Assembly (NCBI GenBank): GCA_037176845.1
Contig: JAYKXP010000079.1
Location: forward strand, 186,001-250,000
Source of the DNA: Paramarasmius palmivorus
Lineage: Eukaryota > Basidiomycota > Agaricomycetes > Agaricales > Marasmiaceae
Reading direction: 5' to 3'
DNA length: 64,000 bases
In this document: piece by piece, positions 32,704-44,689 of the stretch
Numbering within the stretch: position 1 is the first letter of the stretch
How the letters are laid out: each line of letters opens with the position of its first letter
Made by a program: the position numbers and the translations under genes
The notes under the pieces: generated by a model
What the model saw: only the letters and a program-made list of their open reading frames with translations
Told to the model about the DNA's origin: nothing
Databases searched by the model: none

Positions 32704-34416
32704 AGTGAGTCCTATTCTGCTTTCTGCCTTCCTACACTAAATCTTTCGGCTTCTCTTCGTCCAGTGAGCTCAGACCCTGTATTCACCGAAATGTGCATGG
32801 AGGCCGCCCTGAACGTCACAGAATGGGACAAGGTTCTCCGCTTCCCTCCTACACCCCCTTTGTCGGAGCTTCGGCTCATTAGTGCCTACAGCAAGGAAGA
32901 TAAATCTCCGTCGACTCTGTCTCCTCTTTCCAAGCAAGAGGCTGAGTTCTATTATCGCGGCCTTTCTTCTTCTCCTGTTTTGGTGGCTCGCACCAGCACT
33001 GCTCCATTCACGGTACCTAAAGGTTTTGACGCATACGGAAAGAGGAAGGAACTTCGGCCAGTTGGCGACCACCCACTCAAGGAGGTCTGGGAAGACAACC
33101 TAGCACGTAAAGTCTACACATATCTGGACTCGAAGAAGGTGCAATGGACAAGCATCGACGTTGTCCGTATTGGGGAGGTTGAAGACCCAATCCCTCCTGT
33201 CATCCTCTGGATCGGCATCAAACCCGCGTCTCTATCCGGGTATGAAGGTCTCTACGTGGCATTCAAGTGCAAGGAGTTTTTAATCGAACACCGTATCACC
33301 GATGTAGAAGTCGAAATCCGGGAGTCAGAAGTCATCCGTTATGCTGGTCCCAAATTCCTCACGCCTACCCACTCTTTCAACCCCACTGCCAATGCCCGCG
33401 AACCGCTCACTACTGCACTCGGCCTGCCCATTTGCGCCAAGTCCACGCCTTGGACTGAGGCTACCGGCGGCTTCTTCGTTACTGAAGGAGAGAACAACAG
33501 ACGGCTCCTCATTACCACTCGCCATACCCTTTTTCCAGCAGACGACAACAAACACTTTGACCGCAAAACCAAGAGAGGACGCCGCCATGACGTCGCGCTA
33601 TTTGGTTATGTGGCGTTCAACAACTACATCGAATCTGTTCTGACGGAGATTGGACGCAACATGTTCCACGTCGAGTTACACGAAAGACGCGTTAAAGCGA
33701 TGGAAGGGAAGGACAGCGCATCAGCGAACAGGGAGCGTTTGGGGGCACAGAGAGATTTGGACGAGGCGAACGAGGCTATCGAAGAGCTCTCCAAATTTTA
33801 CAAGAATACCTTGTGCGATTGGACCGTCCTGGGCAACCGCGTCCTGGGCCATGTCATCCTCTCTCCTCCCATTAGCGTCAGCAGCGAGGGTTACACTGAA
33901 GACTGGGCCATCATCGAAGTCAACACTTCCAAAATCGACGCAGACAATTTCGACGGCAATATTATCGACCTCGGTACCCGTATTGCAGCTGGGGTGATGA
34001 TAAAAATGATGGGTCATTCTTTCTGTTATCCGTATGATCGTCTCTTGAGGCTCGAAGGTACCATTCCGGACGAGGAGATGCGTTGTCACGAGAATAACGA
34101 GCCTTGTCTAATGGTTCTCAAACGTGGCAATGCTACCGGTCTTACTATTGGTCGTGCCAACAACATTATCTCCTACACTCGCCAAGGTGAGGGAGATATA
34201 TCGAAAGAATGGGCTATACTGCCGTTCGACTCCAAGTCTGGTGCGTTCGCGGCCAAGGGCGATTCTGGTTCTGTCGTTGTTGATGGTCGTGGACGGATTG
34301 GTGGTCTACTTACCGGTGGTGCTGGCTTGACGTGCTCCGATATTACCTACGCTACACCTATTACATTCCTCCTCAAGCGTTTGGCAGAACACGGGCTTGA
34401 AAATGTTGCACTGTGA
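32704..34416 (+). CDS. trypsin-fold (PA clan) serine protease-like protein
   Basis: The start codon is assembled by splicing: A at 32704, then intron 32705-32764 (GTGAGT...TCCAG), then TG at 32765. This gives 550 residues from MSSDPVFTEM. Residues 80-210 form a domain of unknown function (PVLVARTST, LRPVGDHPLKEVWED, WTSIDVVRIGE, DVEVEIRESEVIRY). The rest looks like a chymotrypsin-fold domain: His254 in LLITTRHTLF, Asp380 in TEDWAIIEVN and Ser501 in AKGDSGSVVVDGRG, spaced as a plausible catalytic triad. No signal peptide, so an intracellular protein is inferred. The paralogue at 37255 keeps only the N-terminal domain. Confidence 0.7.
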   Translation, partial: SESYSAFCLPTLNLSASLRPVSSDPVFTEMCMEAALNVTEWDKVLRFPPTPPLSELRLISAYSKEDKSPSTLSPLSKQEAEFYYRGLSSSPVLVARTSTAPFTVPKGFDAYGKRKELRPVGDHPLKEVWEDNLARKVYTYLDSKKVQWTSIDVVRIGEVEDPIPPVILWIGIKPASLSGYEGLYVAFKCKEFLIEHRITDVEVEIRESEVIRYAGPKFLTPTHSFNPTANAREPLTTALGLPICAKSTPWTEATGGFFVTEGENNRRLLITTRHTLFPADDNKHFDRKTKRGRRHDVALFGYVAFNNYIESVLTEIGRNMFHVELHERRVKAMEGKDSASANRERLGAQRDLDEANEAIEELSKFYKNTLCDWTVLGNRVLGHVILSPPISVSSEGYTEDWAIIEVNTSKIDADNFDGNIIDLGTRIAAGVMIKMMGHSFCYPYDRLLRLEGTIPDEEMRCHENNEPCLMVLKRGNATGLTIGRANNIISYTRQGEGDISKEWAILPFDSKSGAFAAKGDSGSVVVDGRGRIGGLLTGGAGLTCSDITYATPITFLLKRLAEHGLENVAL

Positions 34417-34849
34417 AGCACTTTTTGAGGCGTGTATCTTCGGACATTTTGGGCGCTTTTGATGCGTAGTATCATTTCATGTCAATCATACTTTTGTTGT
34501 TCGAAATGGAATCATCCGCAATGGTCTGCAGCGTTTTTGTTGGTGGTGATCCGTTTGGGAAGAACGACACGAGATTGGGTTAGAAGCTGCCAAACGAGAT
34601 GCCAATGAAATTCTCACGGTAGCTGGTCTTCTTTCGTTTTTTCAATCGTACCATTTTGCTGTTTGTCTGAACAAAAGCTTCACAGGGTGAGTCGTCGAGC
34701 TTCTACCGTTTTGGGTGGAATAGATACTCATCGAGTTGGCGCGTTCTCTATCTAGCGAAGCCGAGTTTTGGCGCCTATTGCATCTAGACTTGGTTTTCGT
34801 ACATTTCTGTCCGTCTGTGGGTAAGTAACGTCGATACCTAGGTCAAAAA
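34417..34849. other. intergenic, nothing recognised
   Basis: No supported gene. GTAAGTAACG near 34820 could be a 5' UTR donor for the F-box gene. Confidence 0.4.
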
Positions 34850-36768
34850 ATGTCTAAAACTGACACTGTTCTTGATACAGTGGCATCCCTGGCACCCGTT
34901 GCACCAATGTAAGTGACATTGACTTCGTACATTCAACATTTGGTTCTCATTTTGTCGCATCTAGGGTACCAGGTTCAGAAGCAGACGAGCCTCTTGGTTG
35001 GTCCGACGACCTCCAGAATCTCCTTCGTTCTGGACGAGAGCTGTCTCTCGTTGAATCTGCATATATCAAACGCCTCTCGGAGGAGGTCAACGCGAGGCCG
35101 GATCACGATGATCAGCCCAGCCAGTTATTAGCAAAAATCGAATCACTCCTCGCTCCCATTCGCAGACTCCCCACGGAAATCCTTCGAGAAATCTTCTGCG
35201 ACTACGTGGACACCAACACCTTCCATTTGGACAGTTCTCCCCGCTTCATATCAAAAGCAGACACGTTGGCTGCGGTCTGCAGCCGCTGGCGTGATGTTGC
35301 GCTTTCACTTCCGGTCATTTGGGGACGACTTACCTTCTTTCTTCGGGGTGTGGGCATAGACACCTCTCATGTGTTGTTCCATTTGAGGAGACACTTGGAA
35401 TACTCCCAAGATTCCTCGCTCAGAATTGCACTCCTATACGGTCCAGAACTTCCCGGCGCAGACGCATGCACCGGGCATCTCTTCGAAGCCTTGAGCTACC
35501 GTTCGACTTACAGTCGCTGTGTAGACCTTCAAGTCATTCTTGGATTGTCCGATGCCGATCCTTCCAATCTGGAGTCCTTCTCCGCCCCCGAGATACTCCG
35601 TCTTCTTTTCCCATACCCCAAAAGCATAGCCATACACATCGATACTCCCCCAGAGTCGTCGGATGCCAATGGATACATACAAAAATTCCTCGACGTGTTC
35701 AGAGAGAGACCTGATCGTACACCGCGCCTGGAGGTGCTAATCCTAGTCCTCCCCCCTTTCAGTTTCCTTCCATTCAAACCTTTCAGCGACAGCCGCACTC
35801 CCTTCAGTCAGCTCACGCGTCTCAACGTGCATGTCACTCCAAGTGCTGCGATGGTGTTACTCAGTTCCTGCACAAACTTGATCTGCGCAGAGTTTACCGT
35901 TCCACCCGCAGTCGAACCTTCACTTCTCCATTTGATTTCTCCAGGTTTCGAAGGAGGCGAAGATTCGGGCTTGGATTCGATGTACTACCTGATCTTTGAA
36001 GAAACCGTAACCGATGATTGGGACCACGTTTTTGAACCCAATGTCAGGACGTCGGATGAGATACCGTATACACTCCCGTTCCTCCAGTCTCTCGTTGTCA
36101 CTGTCCAGAGCTCCAGAAAACCCGCTGGCTCACAGACATTATGGTCCCTATTCCTATTATTCAGCGCACTGACCGCTCCGGTCTTACATTCATTGGCTAT
36201 TTCTTGCGCTGGTGCTCATTCTCACGAGCTATACGAAGACAGTCTCGAGCAGAGCCTATTGACGGTGCTGAAGGAATTCCTCAAGCGTTCAAATGCTTCA
36301 ACGACGTTGAAATCTTTTCGCTCAGAGTGCGTACCCTTTAGCGACAGAGAATTCGTCGAGGTTATGGAGATGATGCCCGAATTGGAGGCGTTGGCACTCG
36401 TGGAATGTCCGTATGGCGATGACAAGCCCAATCACAAGGATATCCTCACCACGATGGTGCTCGAACGCATGTCGTTCCCGGCATTTGGACACGAAGAACT
36501 TGCGATAGATCGTCCGATGCGGCCTCTTCTTCTTGCCAATCTGCAGAGCTTGTTGCTTTTGTCCCTGAAGGATTGGGAGGACCATGCGTTTGAAAGCATG
36601 CTCGAGTCGCGAGTGAAGGCTGGGCATGGTAGCTTGAGCACTGTCCAACTCTCGTTCCCGTTGGGTTTAGTAAAACATCTAGATCTGCAGCGCTTAGGAC
36701 GCCTGGCTCGCGAAGGTGTCAAGATAGAGGTATTTAGAGGATTGAAGGCCGAGAAGGTGTCCATTTAA
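34850..36768 (+). CDS. F-box/LRR-like protein
   Basis: Exon 1 34850-34908 (MSKTDTVLDTVASLAPVAPM) is spliced by a 56-bp intron to one long exon 34965-36768; 620 residues. After an N-terminal linker with a short coiled coil, the F-box-like motif is IRRLPTEILREIFCDYV near residue 85. CSRWRDVALSLPVIWGRL follows, typical of agaricomycete F-box proteins. The rest is leucine-rich and repeat-like, ending DLQRLGRLAREGVKIEVFRG. Role by family: substrate adaptor of an SCF ubiquitin ligase. Intact. Confidence 0.8.
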
Positions 36769-37254
36769 TGATACGGTTTCTTTTTCTTGGGAATTCGTGT
36801 TCTTGAATTTTCTTGGACCCCACCTAGAAGGACATAATCATGTTCAAGCTTGATGAAGCAATGTACCAGTAGTCACGTTTGCATCTGCCGCAACTAGTTC
36901 CACGCGATGTGTCGAATATGAATAAAGGCATAGAGAGTACCTAGACATGTATGCAGAGCGTCTGGGAAACCATAACCCGCATTCGCGGGAAAGTCGGGAA
37001 ATTTTACGTATGCTCTAGCTCCCATGCTCTTCCTCCCAATCACCCTTCACTACCTCTCAAAGTCATTGCGTATTCTGCAACTGGGCGTGTCGACTCTCAG
37101 TAATGGAAGGAAGGATCCAGTAAGGTGGAAATGCATATGAGTCAGACTGGACAAAGGAGCGATCAGACAATACCCTCGCTCTACCCTATTTGTATCCTCG
37201 ACAAATCCCATTGTGACCTCCTTGTTTCCTTTACACCACAGTTTAACAGTGAAA
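36769..37254. other. intergenic and duplicated promoter region
   Basis: 37030-37250 resembles 32500-32700. No gene. Confidence 0.4.
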
Positions 37255-37855
37255 AGTGAGTGTTGAATTGCCATTCCTGCCTTACTATACTCAGTTCTTC
37301 GTCTTTTCTCTTCCAGTGAGCATCACTGAATTCACCGCCAGTGCGAAGGAGCAGGATAGCAATATTTCCTCTCCCATTACAGGCACTTCCTCGGACCTTG
37401 ACAGCCCTGCCACGGAAGATATCATCCCATCGCTCCCGTCTCCTCCATCCAAGATAGAGGCTGAACATTACTATGACGGCCTGTACTCTCGCCCTATCTT
37501 GGTAGCTCGCTCCAGCACCATTCCGTGGAAGTTACCCACTGACCCAGAGGAAGTCAAGGAACTTCGCCCTATTGGCAACCACGCCATCCGAGATGCTTGG
37601 GAAGGCGAACTCGCCCAAAAGATCTTCGCCTATCTGGACTCGATGAAGGTGAAATGGACATCCATCGACCTTGTTCGCATCGGGATAGCTGAACAGCGTT
37701 CCTTCCTTCCTGTCGTCTGGATTGGCGTCAAACCCTCGACTCTATCCGGGCATGATGGCGTCAAAGTAGTTCTCAAATGCAAGGAGATTCTTGTTGAACA
37801 TGATATCACCGATGTGGATGTTGAGATCCGGGAGTCGGAAGTCATTCGGTACTGA
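37255..37855 (+). CDS. truncated paralogue of the trypsin-fold protein (N-terminal domain only)
   Basis: As in the 32704 gene, the ATG is made by splicing A (37255) to TG (37317) across a 61-bp GTGAGT...TCCAG intron. The product is 179 residues, MSITEFTASAKEQ... to DVDVEIRESEVIRY. It aligns with residues 1-212 of the larger protein and stops exactly where that protein continues with AGPKF. No protease domain follows within 300 bp. The frame has no internal lesions, so it may be a working protein that lost its protease domain, or a recent truncation. The Plavaka element starts 325 bp downstream. Confidence 0.65.
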
Positions 37856-38179
37856 TCAATAGTCCACCGCGGCCGCAGAATGGGAAGGGCAAAAAGCGCA
37901 ATTGAAACAGGCATTCCCGTCGTTGATTCTCGTGCTTCTGAAGGGTGTAGGCTTGGTGGAAATGGCATACGTGCTGCCCTGGGATGACTGACGTGCCTGT
38001 TCCTCTAGTGGCCCCGTCGTCGTGGTTGTTCATGGACACATCATGTAGTGGCCGCTGTTACTTACTGCCATGTATTTATCATACATCTCATTGTAATTCC
38101 GTAATCAAACTGACAGTTCAACAACGCGTTGGCTGCGAGAAAGCTGCGAAGCTTTGGAAATCTTTGACTGTATGGTACA
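37856..38179. other. sequence between truncated gene and Plavaka end
   Basis: Not similar to the protease domain of the paralogue. No gene seen. Confidence 0.4.
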
Positions 38180-38330
38180 TGTCGGAAATTTCATTTCGTG
38201 TTTATAAGATAACGGGAGTGATAAGTCGCTTATCAGCCTTGATAAGACGCCGGCTGGATCAGTCCGGTCCCGTAAGACCCTTATCAGGCGGACCCGGTGA
38301 TTATCAGATCATTATCAGGAGGCGAAATGG
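38180..38330 (+). repeat. left Plavaka terminus with subterminal repeats
   Basis: Terminal TGTCGGAAATTTCATTTC followed by five or more copies of (G)CTTATCAG or its complement, likely transposase-binding sites. Confidence 0.7.
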
Positions 38331-38855
38331 TCACCTCTTCGCCTCTCTCTCATTCATCTTTGATAGCTCACATAAAGTCAACAGTGACATGGCGTACGTT
38401 CGCAGGTGACTGGGAGATGATATCTAGGTGCGTGAACCAACTCATCTGACACGATCTTCTATTCATCTCCGACCGAGAAATCTCCAGGAATCATTCGCAA
38501 ATGCGGCAGATTTCCTTTCGATTAGTGGTTCATGTAAGGGACCAAATGCTTCATGGACTACTCAAATTCAGCTTAATGTGCTATTTCAGCTACACGGCTC
38601 TACACCCCCTTCCTTCACCTCGGCATTGTCTTCTATGTGATTGTTCCTCACCGACTTTACTGCGAGATCATAGCACGTCAACGGGTTGGTGGTGAGCCAA
38701 TGGTTCGCGACTATCTTCCGCTGTGCTGACGGTATTCTAATTAGAATTAGTTTGACTATTTAATCATTCCGTCAACCTTTATCTTCACTACCCCCGCCTC
38801 CACATGTGTAATATTCAGTAACTCTCAATCTGATTTATTCTATACTACTCTCTCC
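38331..38855. other. Plavaka 5' leader
   Basis: No gene seen between the subterminal repeats and the transposase start. Confidence 0.4.
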
Positions 38856-41800
38856 ATGGCTTTCCGGCGTAAAAGGACGATAAATACCGAACAACGCCAA
38901 TGTGATATCTGCGAACAGTGGTTCAGCGCTGGAGGTGGCTTTGCCACCCATACCCGGGCTTGCGCGAAGCGAAGAGAAAAGGAGAACAATGACACACTTT
39001 TACGAGCCAATAGGGAGCATCATTCAAGTGGTTTACAGTCCTCGATTGGTAAGATATCACTGCAGTTTCTGTGTACATAGAATTAATTGTGCTACTCGTA
39101 GCTACTACCGATACTCCCACCCGATTTGATGACATACTAGAAAGTGGCGCAGAGCCGACCGGAGGTGAAGATGGTACGTCCCTTGTAGCTGTAGCCATTG
39201 AAGACTGTTGCTGATTTTTAATACTCCTTGTAGCATATATTCCAGGCGATCCCACGGATCAACCAATTCTGGATACCTCCAGTGGCATTATTGCAGTATT
39301 AGATGATATACACACCGACTACCATCCCGCCAGTCATCGCCCAGCCGAGCAAGTTGCGTTTGAAGACTTCGGTTTACAGGATTCTGACAGCCATACACCT
39401 TACGATCCGGTGCCTTGGCGACCCTTTCCAACTCGTTTTGATTTCGAGGTTGCGGATCTTGCCCTCCGGTGCTCCATGAACAGGGATCAGACCAACAAGC
39501 TTTTGAAGCTGTTAGATATGTCCCATCATGGAGCAAAGGCTAGCATGCATAATTACGACGATATGCAGAAGCTATGGGACGCCGCCGCGGACCGTACAAC
39601 ACGGTTACGTCTTTCCAGTATTTCCGCGTGATGAGTGCTTACCGCCACATACCCAGTTTGAACATAGCACCATCACTGTCCCTTACAAGGATGAGGATAG
39701 AAATTTTGATGTTCACTATCGTCCTCTTTGGGACTGGATTCTCGGGATGGTCAAGGATCCACACTTAGCACCTCAAATGGAATGGGATGCTCGGCACCAT
39801 TATCGTTACAATGGAACGACGTGGGACCGGTTTATCGACGAGCCGTGGACTGCGGACAGTTGGTGGGAAGCACAGGTGCGTGTTCATCAAGAAAAGTAAT
39901 AATAGAGTCAACCATTGATTTCACCTTGTAGTCTAAGATCAATTTACATTCAGTTCAAGGGGGCTTAGACGCCAAACCTCTTTGCCTGATAATATATGTT
40001 GATAAAAATAAGCTGTCATCATTCGGGACGGCGAAGGGATATCCCGTTATAGCAACAATTGGAAACCTATCATCAGATATCCGAAATGGTAGCGGTCCCG
40101 GAGGCGGTCGTGTGGTTGGGTGGCTTCCAGTTGTAAGTAGAATTTTTGTTCTTCATCTTCCGCACAATCTGATAAATTTGAATCATTAGGTGGAAGAAGA
40201 GTCGAAAAACAGCCGAAAGACATCCTTTGTCGACTTCAAAGCTGTAGTATGGCATCAATCAGCCATCAAGATGTTTGAGTCAATTCAATTGTATTGTGAA
40301 GTTGGTTGTGTTGTAGACTGTGGTGATGGAATATGTCGATTACTTTATCCAATTTTACTTGCACTGTCAGCTGACTATGAGGAACAGTGAGTAATTACAG
40401 TTGTGTTTTCGTACCCGATAGACTCACCGTCATTCTCTAGATGTGCAATGTGTTTGATCCGTGGACTACGTGCCCTACACCCGTGTCCAAAGTGCATGGT
40501 TGGCAAGGATCAACTTTCATGGCTGTCCGAGCGTTGGGAATCGCGCACCCCCGAGGACACAGCACGTGTAATCAAGGAGGCGAGCGAAATGGGCCGAAAA
40601 GGTGACCGTGAAGATCTTCTCAAGCAGTATAGTTTGAGATATGGCCAGGTACGTGACTTGATATTAGCCGTCATGAGCTTCTTCTGACGGACCATAGAAC
40701 GCGTTCCTTTCATTTATCAATTTCAATCCATACGATGCAGTATCTTTTGATGATCTGCACTTTGATGACAGCGGATTGTGGGGCGCACACCTTTTTCCGC
40801 AACTTAAAAAACATATGGCTAAGATCGGACGAAACGTTGAGGCTGAGGTCGATAGGCGGTACTAATTCATACCTCTGGTTGTACCTACATGACGGCTGAC
40901 GAAAACCCGCCACACAATTACCTAGGTTCAAATCATTTCCACGGTGGCGGAACCTCAGCCACTTTGACGCTGTCACTACTGTTACATTCAATGATGGATC
41001 AAAGCATCGTGATATATCAAAGGTACGTTTCTATGTTGTCAAACCAACTTCACGATGTGTTTGACGAATAAAAAGATGTTTTTATTTGCCGCTGAGCAAG
41101 TCTTTACCCGATCTGAAGACCCCGCTGCATATCAGCTTCTGAAATGCACACGTGCATACCTTAATGTGATAATGTATGCTGGACTACACGTGCAGACAAC
41201 CGAAACCATGCGGGCAGGTCGCAAGGCAGTGTTAGTGCTTCTTTCATATCTATCGGTACGTCTGAGCCCATGACAACTGTATATTGCATCTGATTTAGAT
41301 GGTGATTATAAGGACTACATGGATATCCCAAAGATCGAAGAGTTGGATGACAAGTCATGGGAATTCATCAAACTTCATTATCATGCCCATCTCTTCGATG
41401 ATATTCAGCGTAAAGGCGCTCTGCGCAACTTTAGCACGCGACCATTCGAAAAAAAACATGGACCCATACGTGTCATTTATCAGAGACGAACAAACTTTAA
41501 AAACATCGCTCCACAGGTTCGTTTCACCTCGTGTTCATTGAGTTTCATTACAACTTATCTTCCAAATTAGATATTAAATGTGACACATCAAATGGACGTA
41601 TCGGATCTTGTATGGGCAGATATACATGCTATGGAAGAGTACGGCCGCTACCTGCAAGAACAGCTGTCCATTGAAGTGCCAAATGATGTGGAAGAGCTGC
41701 CGAGCTTAGGTGGCGGTCATTTTACTATTGGATCAAAGCTCAAGGCAATAACCTTCCAGCAATTTGGTATCGAACACAGCCTCCCCTCAGATAGATTCCG

Positions 41801-42392
41801 TATTGATCTCGCTAACTTTATGTCTAAATCCCTCATCGCACACAATATACCGCTACTGGACAATCGGTGGATTCAATATCACACCCTTGATACTGTAAGT
41901 TCACGATATCACATTGGAATAGTGCTAATGTGACTATTTCACCAGATTACACCATTTCAGTACCTAAAGATTAACTATGAGTCCTACGAGACATGGAAAC
42001 TCGGAACTGACTATATCCGATGTAATCCCAGCTTTCAGCGCCACCCTCGTTATGACTTCATCCTCTTTTCATCAGAGGATGGACCTGTGTTCGGACAATT
42101 GCAAAATCTCTTTGTCTGTAAGATTGGTGAGGCTTCATATCCTGTAGCCTACATTCAATCCTATCGGGTTATCCATAATACAAGGAGGGATCGGTCGGAC
42201 AAGGACTTCGGGATTCTTCGAATCAAAAAGGATGCAAAGGAGTTCATTTCAGTGCATTCCATAATACGTGGGGCTTTGGTGGTTTCTGCTTCGTCGGCAG
42301 ATAGACTCGAGGAAGAGCGGCTTGTTGTTGACGTATTAGACTCTGACATGTTTTTGAGGATCAAGAAGCACTGGCCAAGCTATACCAATTAA
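38856..42392 (+). CDS. Plavaka transposase
   Basis: Starts ATG 38856 (MAFRRKRTINTEQRQ) with a C2H2-type finger (CDICEQWFSAGGGFATHTRAC) and spreads over ten or more exons. Family landmarks in order: FPTRFDFEVADLAL, LWDAAAD, FEHSTITVPYKDE, HYRPLWDWILGMVKDPHLAP, DEPWTADSWWEAQ and CLIIYVDKNKLSSFGTAKGY. Then follow GGGRVVGWLPV, LSADYEEQ, CPKCMVG, FPRWRNLSHFDAVTTVTFND, HAHLFDDIQRKGALRNF and KKHGPIRVIYQRRTNFKNI, ending DSDMFLRIKKHWPSYTN. It would catalyse cut-and-paste transposition in the nucleus. One junction near 39590-39650 joins LWDAAADRTTR to FEHSTI only with a one-base mismatch of phase. This could be a frameshift or an exon I mis-set; otherwise the frame looks intact. Confidence 0.85.
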
Positions 42393-42682
42393 GGGTAGGT
42401 ACGTCTACATCTTTTTGAATTCTACGTACTCGCTAACAGTGATCTTGTAAAGATTTTTTGTACACATGTATTGTAGCACGTATTGTAGCGCAACTAAGTA
42501 TCGTGTCTCGCCACCGTCTCATTGACTCCATAACCGCTTATTGCACCAGTCGCGAGCCAATGTAATTTGGCACATTTCACATGCCACAACGTTCCATTTC
42601 TGAGCGGCGAAAACCAAACACAAAAGCGAGGTATAAAGTTAAGCTTGTCCAAATTACTAATCCTTACTTCTCTTCTCTATTC

Positions 42683-44512
42683 ATGTCCCATACAACAGCT
42701 ACCAGTGATTCAGAGGAAGAAGACCTCATTGAGGAGGTTCCGCCACTCAACATCTCACTGCCTATTGGCCAGCTATCTGACCAACGTGCACGCCAGGTAT
42801 GTATTTCAATGCATTTCTCAAGCATAGTGCTTACTTGGGCTTCGCAGATTATTCAAGAGCAACAAGGCCACATTGAAAAGCTCCGAGCCACTAACTCACA
42901 GCTTCGTTTGGCAGTTGCGGAATTAAAGGCTAAATTAGCTGTAGCTAACAGTGGGCGCCGCGGACGCAAACCCAAGGTCACTCCCAAGGCCGACACACTT
43001 TATTCACGAGAGGTGGTCCGTACTAGTGGCAAGCAATACTCCGTCATGGTTTCACCTTGGGCGGCACCATCACTCTTTGGCCGGTATCCTGACCCTGACA
43101 CTCCAGAACCACAATCTTCCGCTCGGTACCAGACAGTTGCAAGCTTTGATGCCGGCTCTATACTTGTACTGCATCGCTTCCTCAGGGACGCAGAGCTGTG
43201 TAGGCTGGCAGTAGAGTCTCTTAGTTTCAGAGATGAGGTTTGTCACTATATTTATCTGTTGGTTTGATTATGCTTACAATCTTCACAGTTTATTGATGAA
43301 GTTAATGCGCAACGCTCCTCTGGTCTCTTCAAGGTGCGGCAGAAGGCTGGACTCATCTTCCATGACCTCGGCTTCCCACCTGAGATTTGGGAGGCACCGA
43401 ACGCACCTCTTCGACGCGCCAATGAAGGTTTGCGTGCTCTTCTGGCGCCACCGGCTGATGCCGGCGATGCAATCACAGGGTCAGCGCTCTTTGCTTCGAT
43501 CTTTTTTCCTGGACGCAAATACAACATGGCTTTATTGTTTTTCAATGACTATCAACCAAAGGTAAGCTTCTTTATACGTTGTCCTCTAATAAATGCTGAT
43601 TTATACCTTTATGGTCCACAAGATTTTACGTTTCTTGCTTTTTTCATCCGTCAATTTCGACGAGAAGTTGGTTTTCAGGGGGAAACCCATTGGAAAGCTT
43701 TGGGGTATCACGCAATTGAACACTGCCGCCATTGTGCTATCAGCCATTTTTGTCTGTCATCTTCATTTTTCCTGCTATACTTAATGCTGATAGATGTTCT
43801 CAGCTTCTATTTCTGTTGTCCGGCGACTCAGACCTCAGGCCTACTGGCGACCATTCCAACATCAAATACTGGGATAATTTCAAGCATTACATGGAACTTA
43901 TCGACACCAATCCATCCTGGGCTGCAGCCCTGATGAAATTTTTCCACGATCGCGTCTTTAACGGTCACCCCGAGCATCCAGGTTTAAAGGCGGTAACTAT
44001 ATCAAATGACACTCAGGCCATGAATCAAGCCATGTTGGATCTATCGGTTGTTGACACGGGTAAGATCACAGTCTATCACAGGTCAGATGCGCCGTTGATG
44101 CTTCTTTTTTTCAATAGCAAACTTGTCAGCCATGACCGCCTTGGCATCTACTCCTTCTGCCGAGATATCATCGACACTGGTAGTCACTGATCCCACACCA
44201 TCTTCGACAAGCTCCTCACGTTCCACAACCCCACGACCTTCAGCAAGCTCCTCACGTTCCACAACCCCACAGCCTTCAACCCCACGGCCATCAACTCCGG
44301 TGCACGAACCAGTTACTTCAGCACGCGAGTCGCACCCTCTTTTCAGCGACGGCACGGAAATCTCTGGGCAGCCTTTAATCGTACCGGCCCCTCGAGGTCG
44401 AGGTCACGGTCGTGGCCGGGCCCGAGGCCGAGGAGTGGCTATTTCCAACCCACCACCTGCAGCAGCGGCTCCCAACACTGTGCAGACCCGCCGATCAAGC
44501 CGTAATAAATAG
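42683..44512 (+). CDS. second Plavaka-element gene, DUF6698-like
   Basis: Start ATG 42683 (MSHTTATSDSEEEDLIEEV), six exons. A coiled coil (IIQEQQGHIEKLRATNSQLR) is followed by basic RRGRKPKVTPK. The conserved region has SLSFRDE, LFASIFFPGRKYNMALLFFND, KILRFLLFSSVNFD, PIGKLWGITQLNTAAIV and SNIKYWDNFKHYMELID. It resembles a protein (I believe the DUF6698 type) found in other agaricomycetes and often near transposons. The last exon is reached by intron 44060-44128 (GTAAGA...GTCAG). It encodes a Ser/Thr/Pro-rich linker, an RGG-like block (RGRGHGRGRARGRG) and a basic end (RRSSRNK). Nucleic-acid binding is inferred from that tail. Role unproven. Confidence 0.65.
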
Positions 44513-44689
44513 AAGTCATAAATTTACATACTTTCTTTAGACATACTTTCATTATACGCACGCAATAGATATTTCTTTCTTGGAAAAGTGTCCGGAACGC
44601 GTTTGTCATATTGCCATGAGGTTTATAATTATTCATAGGAAATTGGTGTAGGGGTTAGTGCGGGTCGCTGCTTCTATCCAAAAAAAGGA

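Noticed and set aside
44123..44190. Stop at 44190 as end of the second Plavaka gene
   Set aside because: Using the GTAAGA donor at 44060 and the acceptor before CCATGACC gives an in-frame Ser/Thr-rich and RGG-like tail to 44512.
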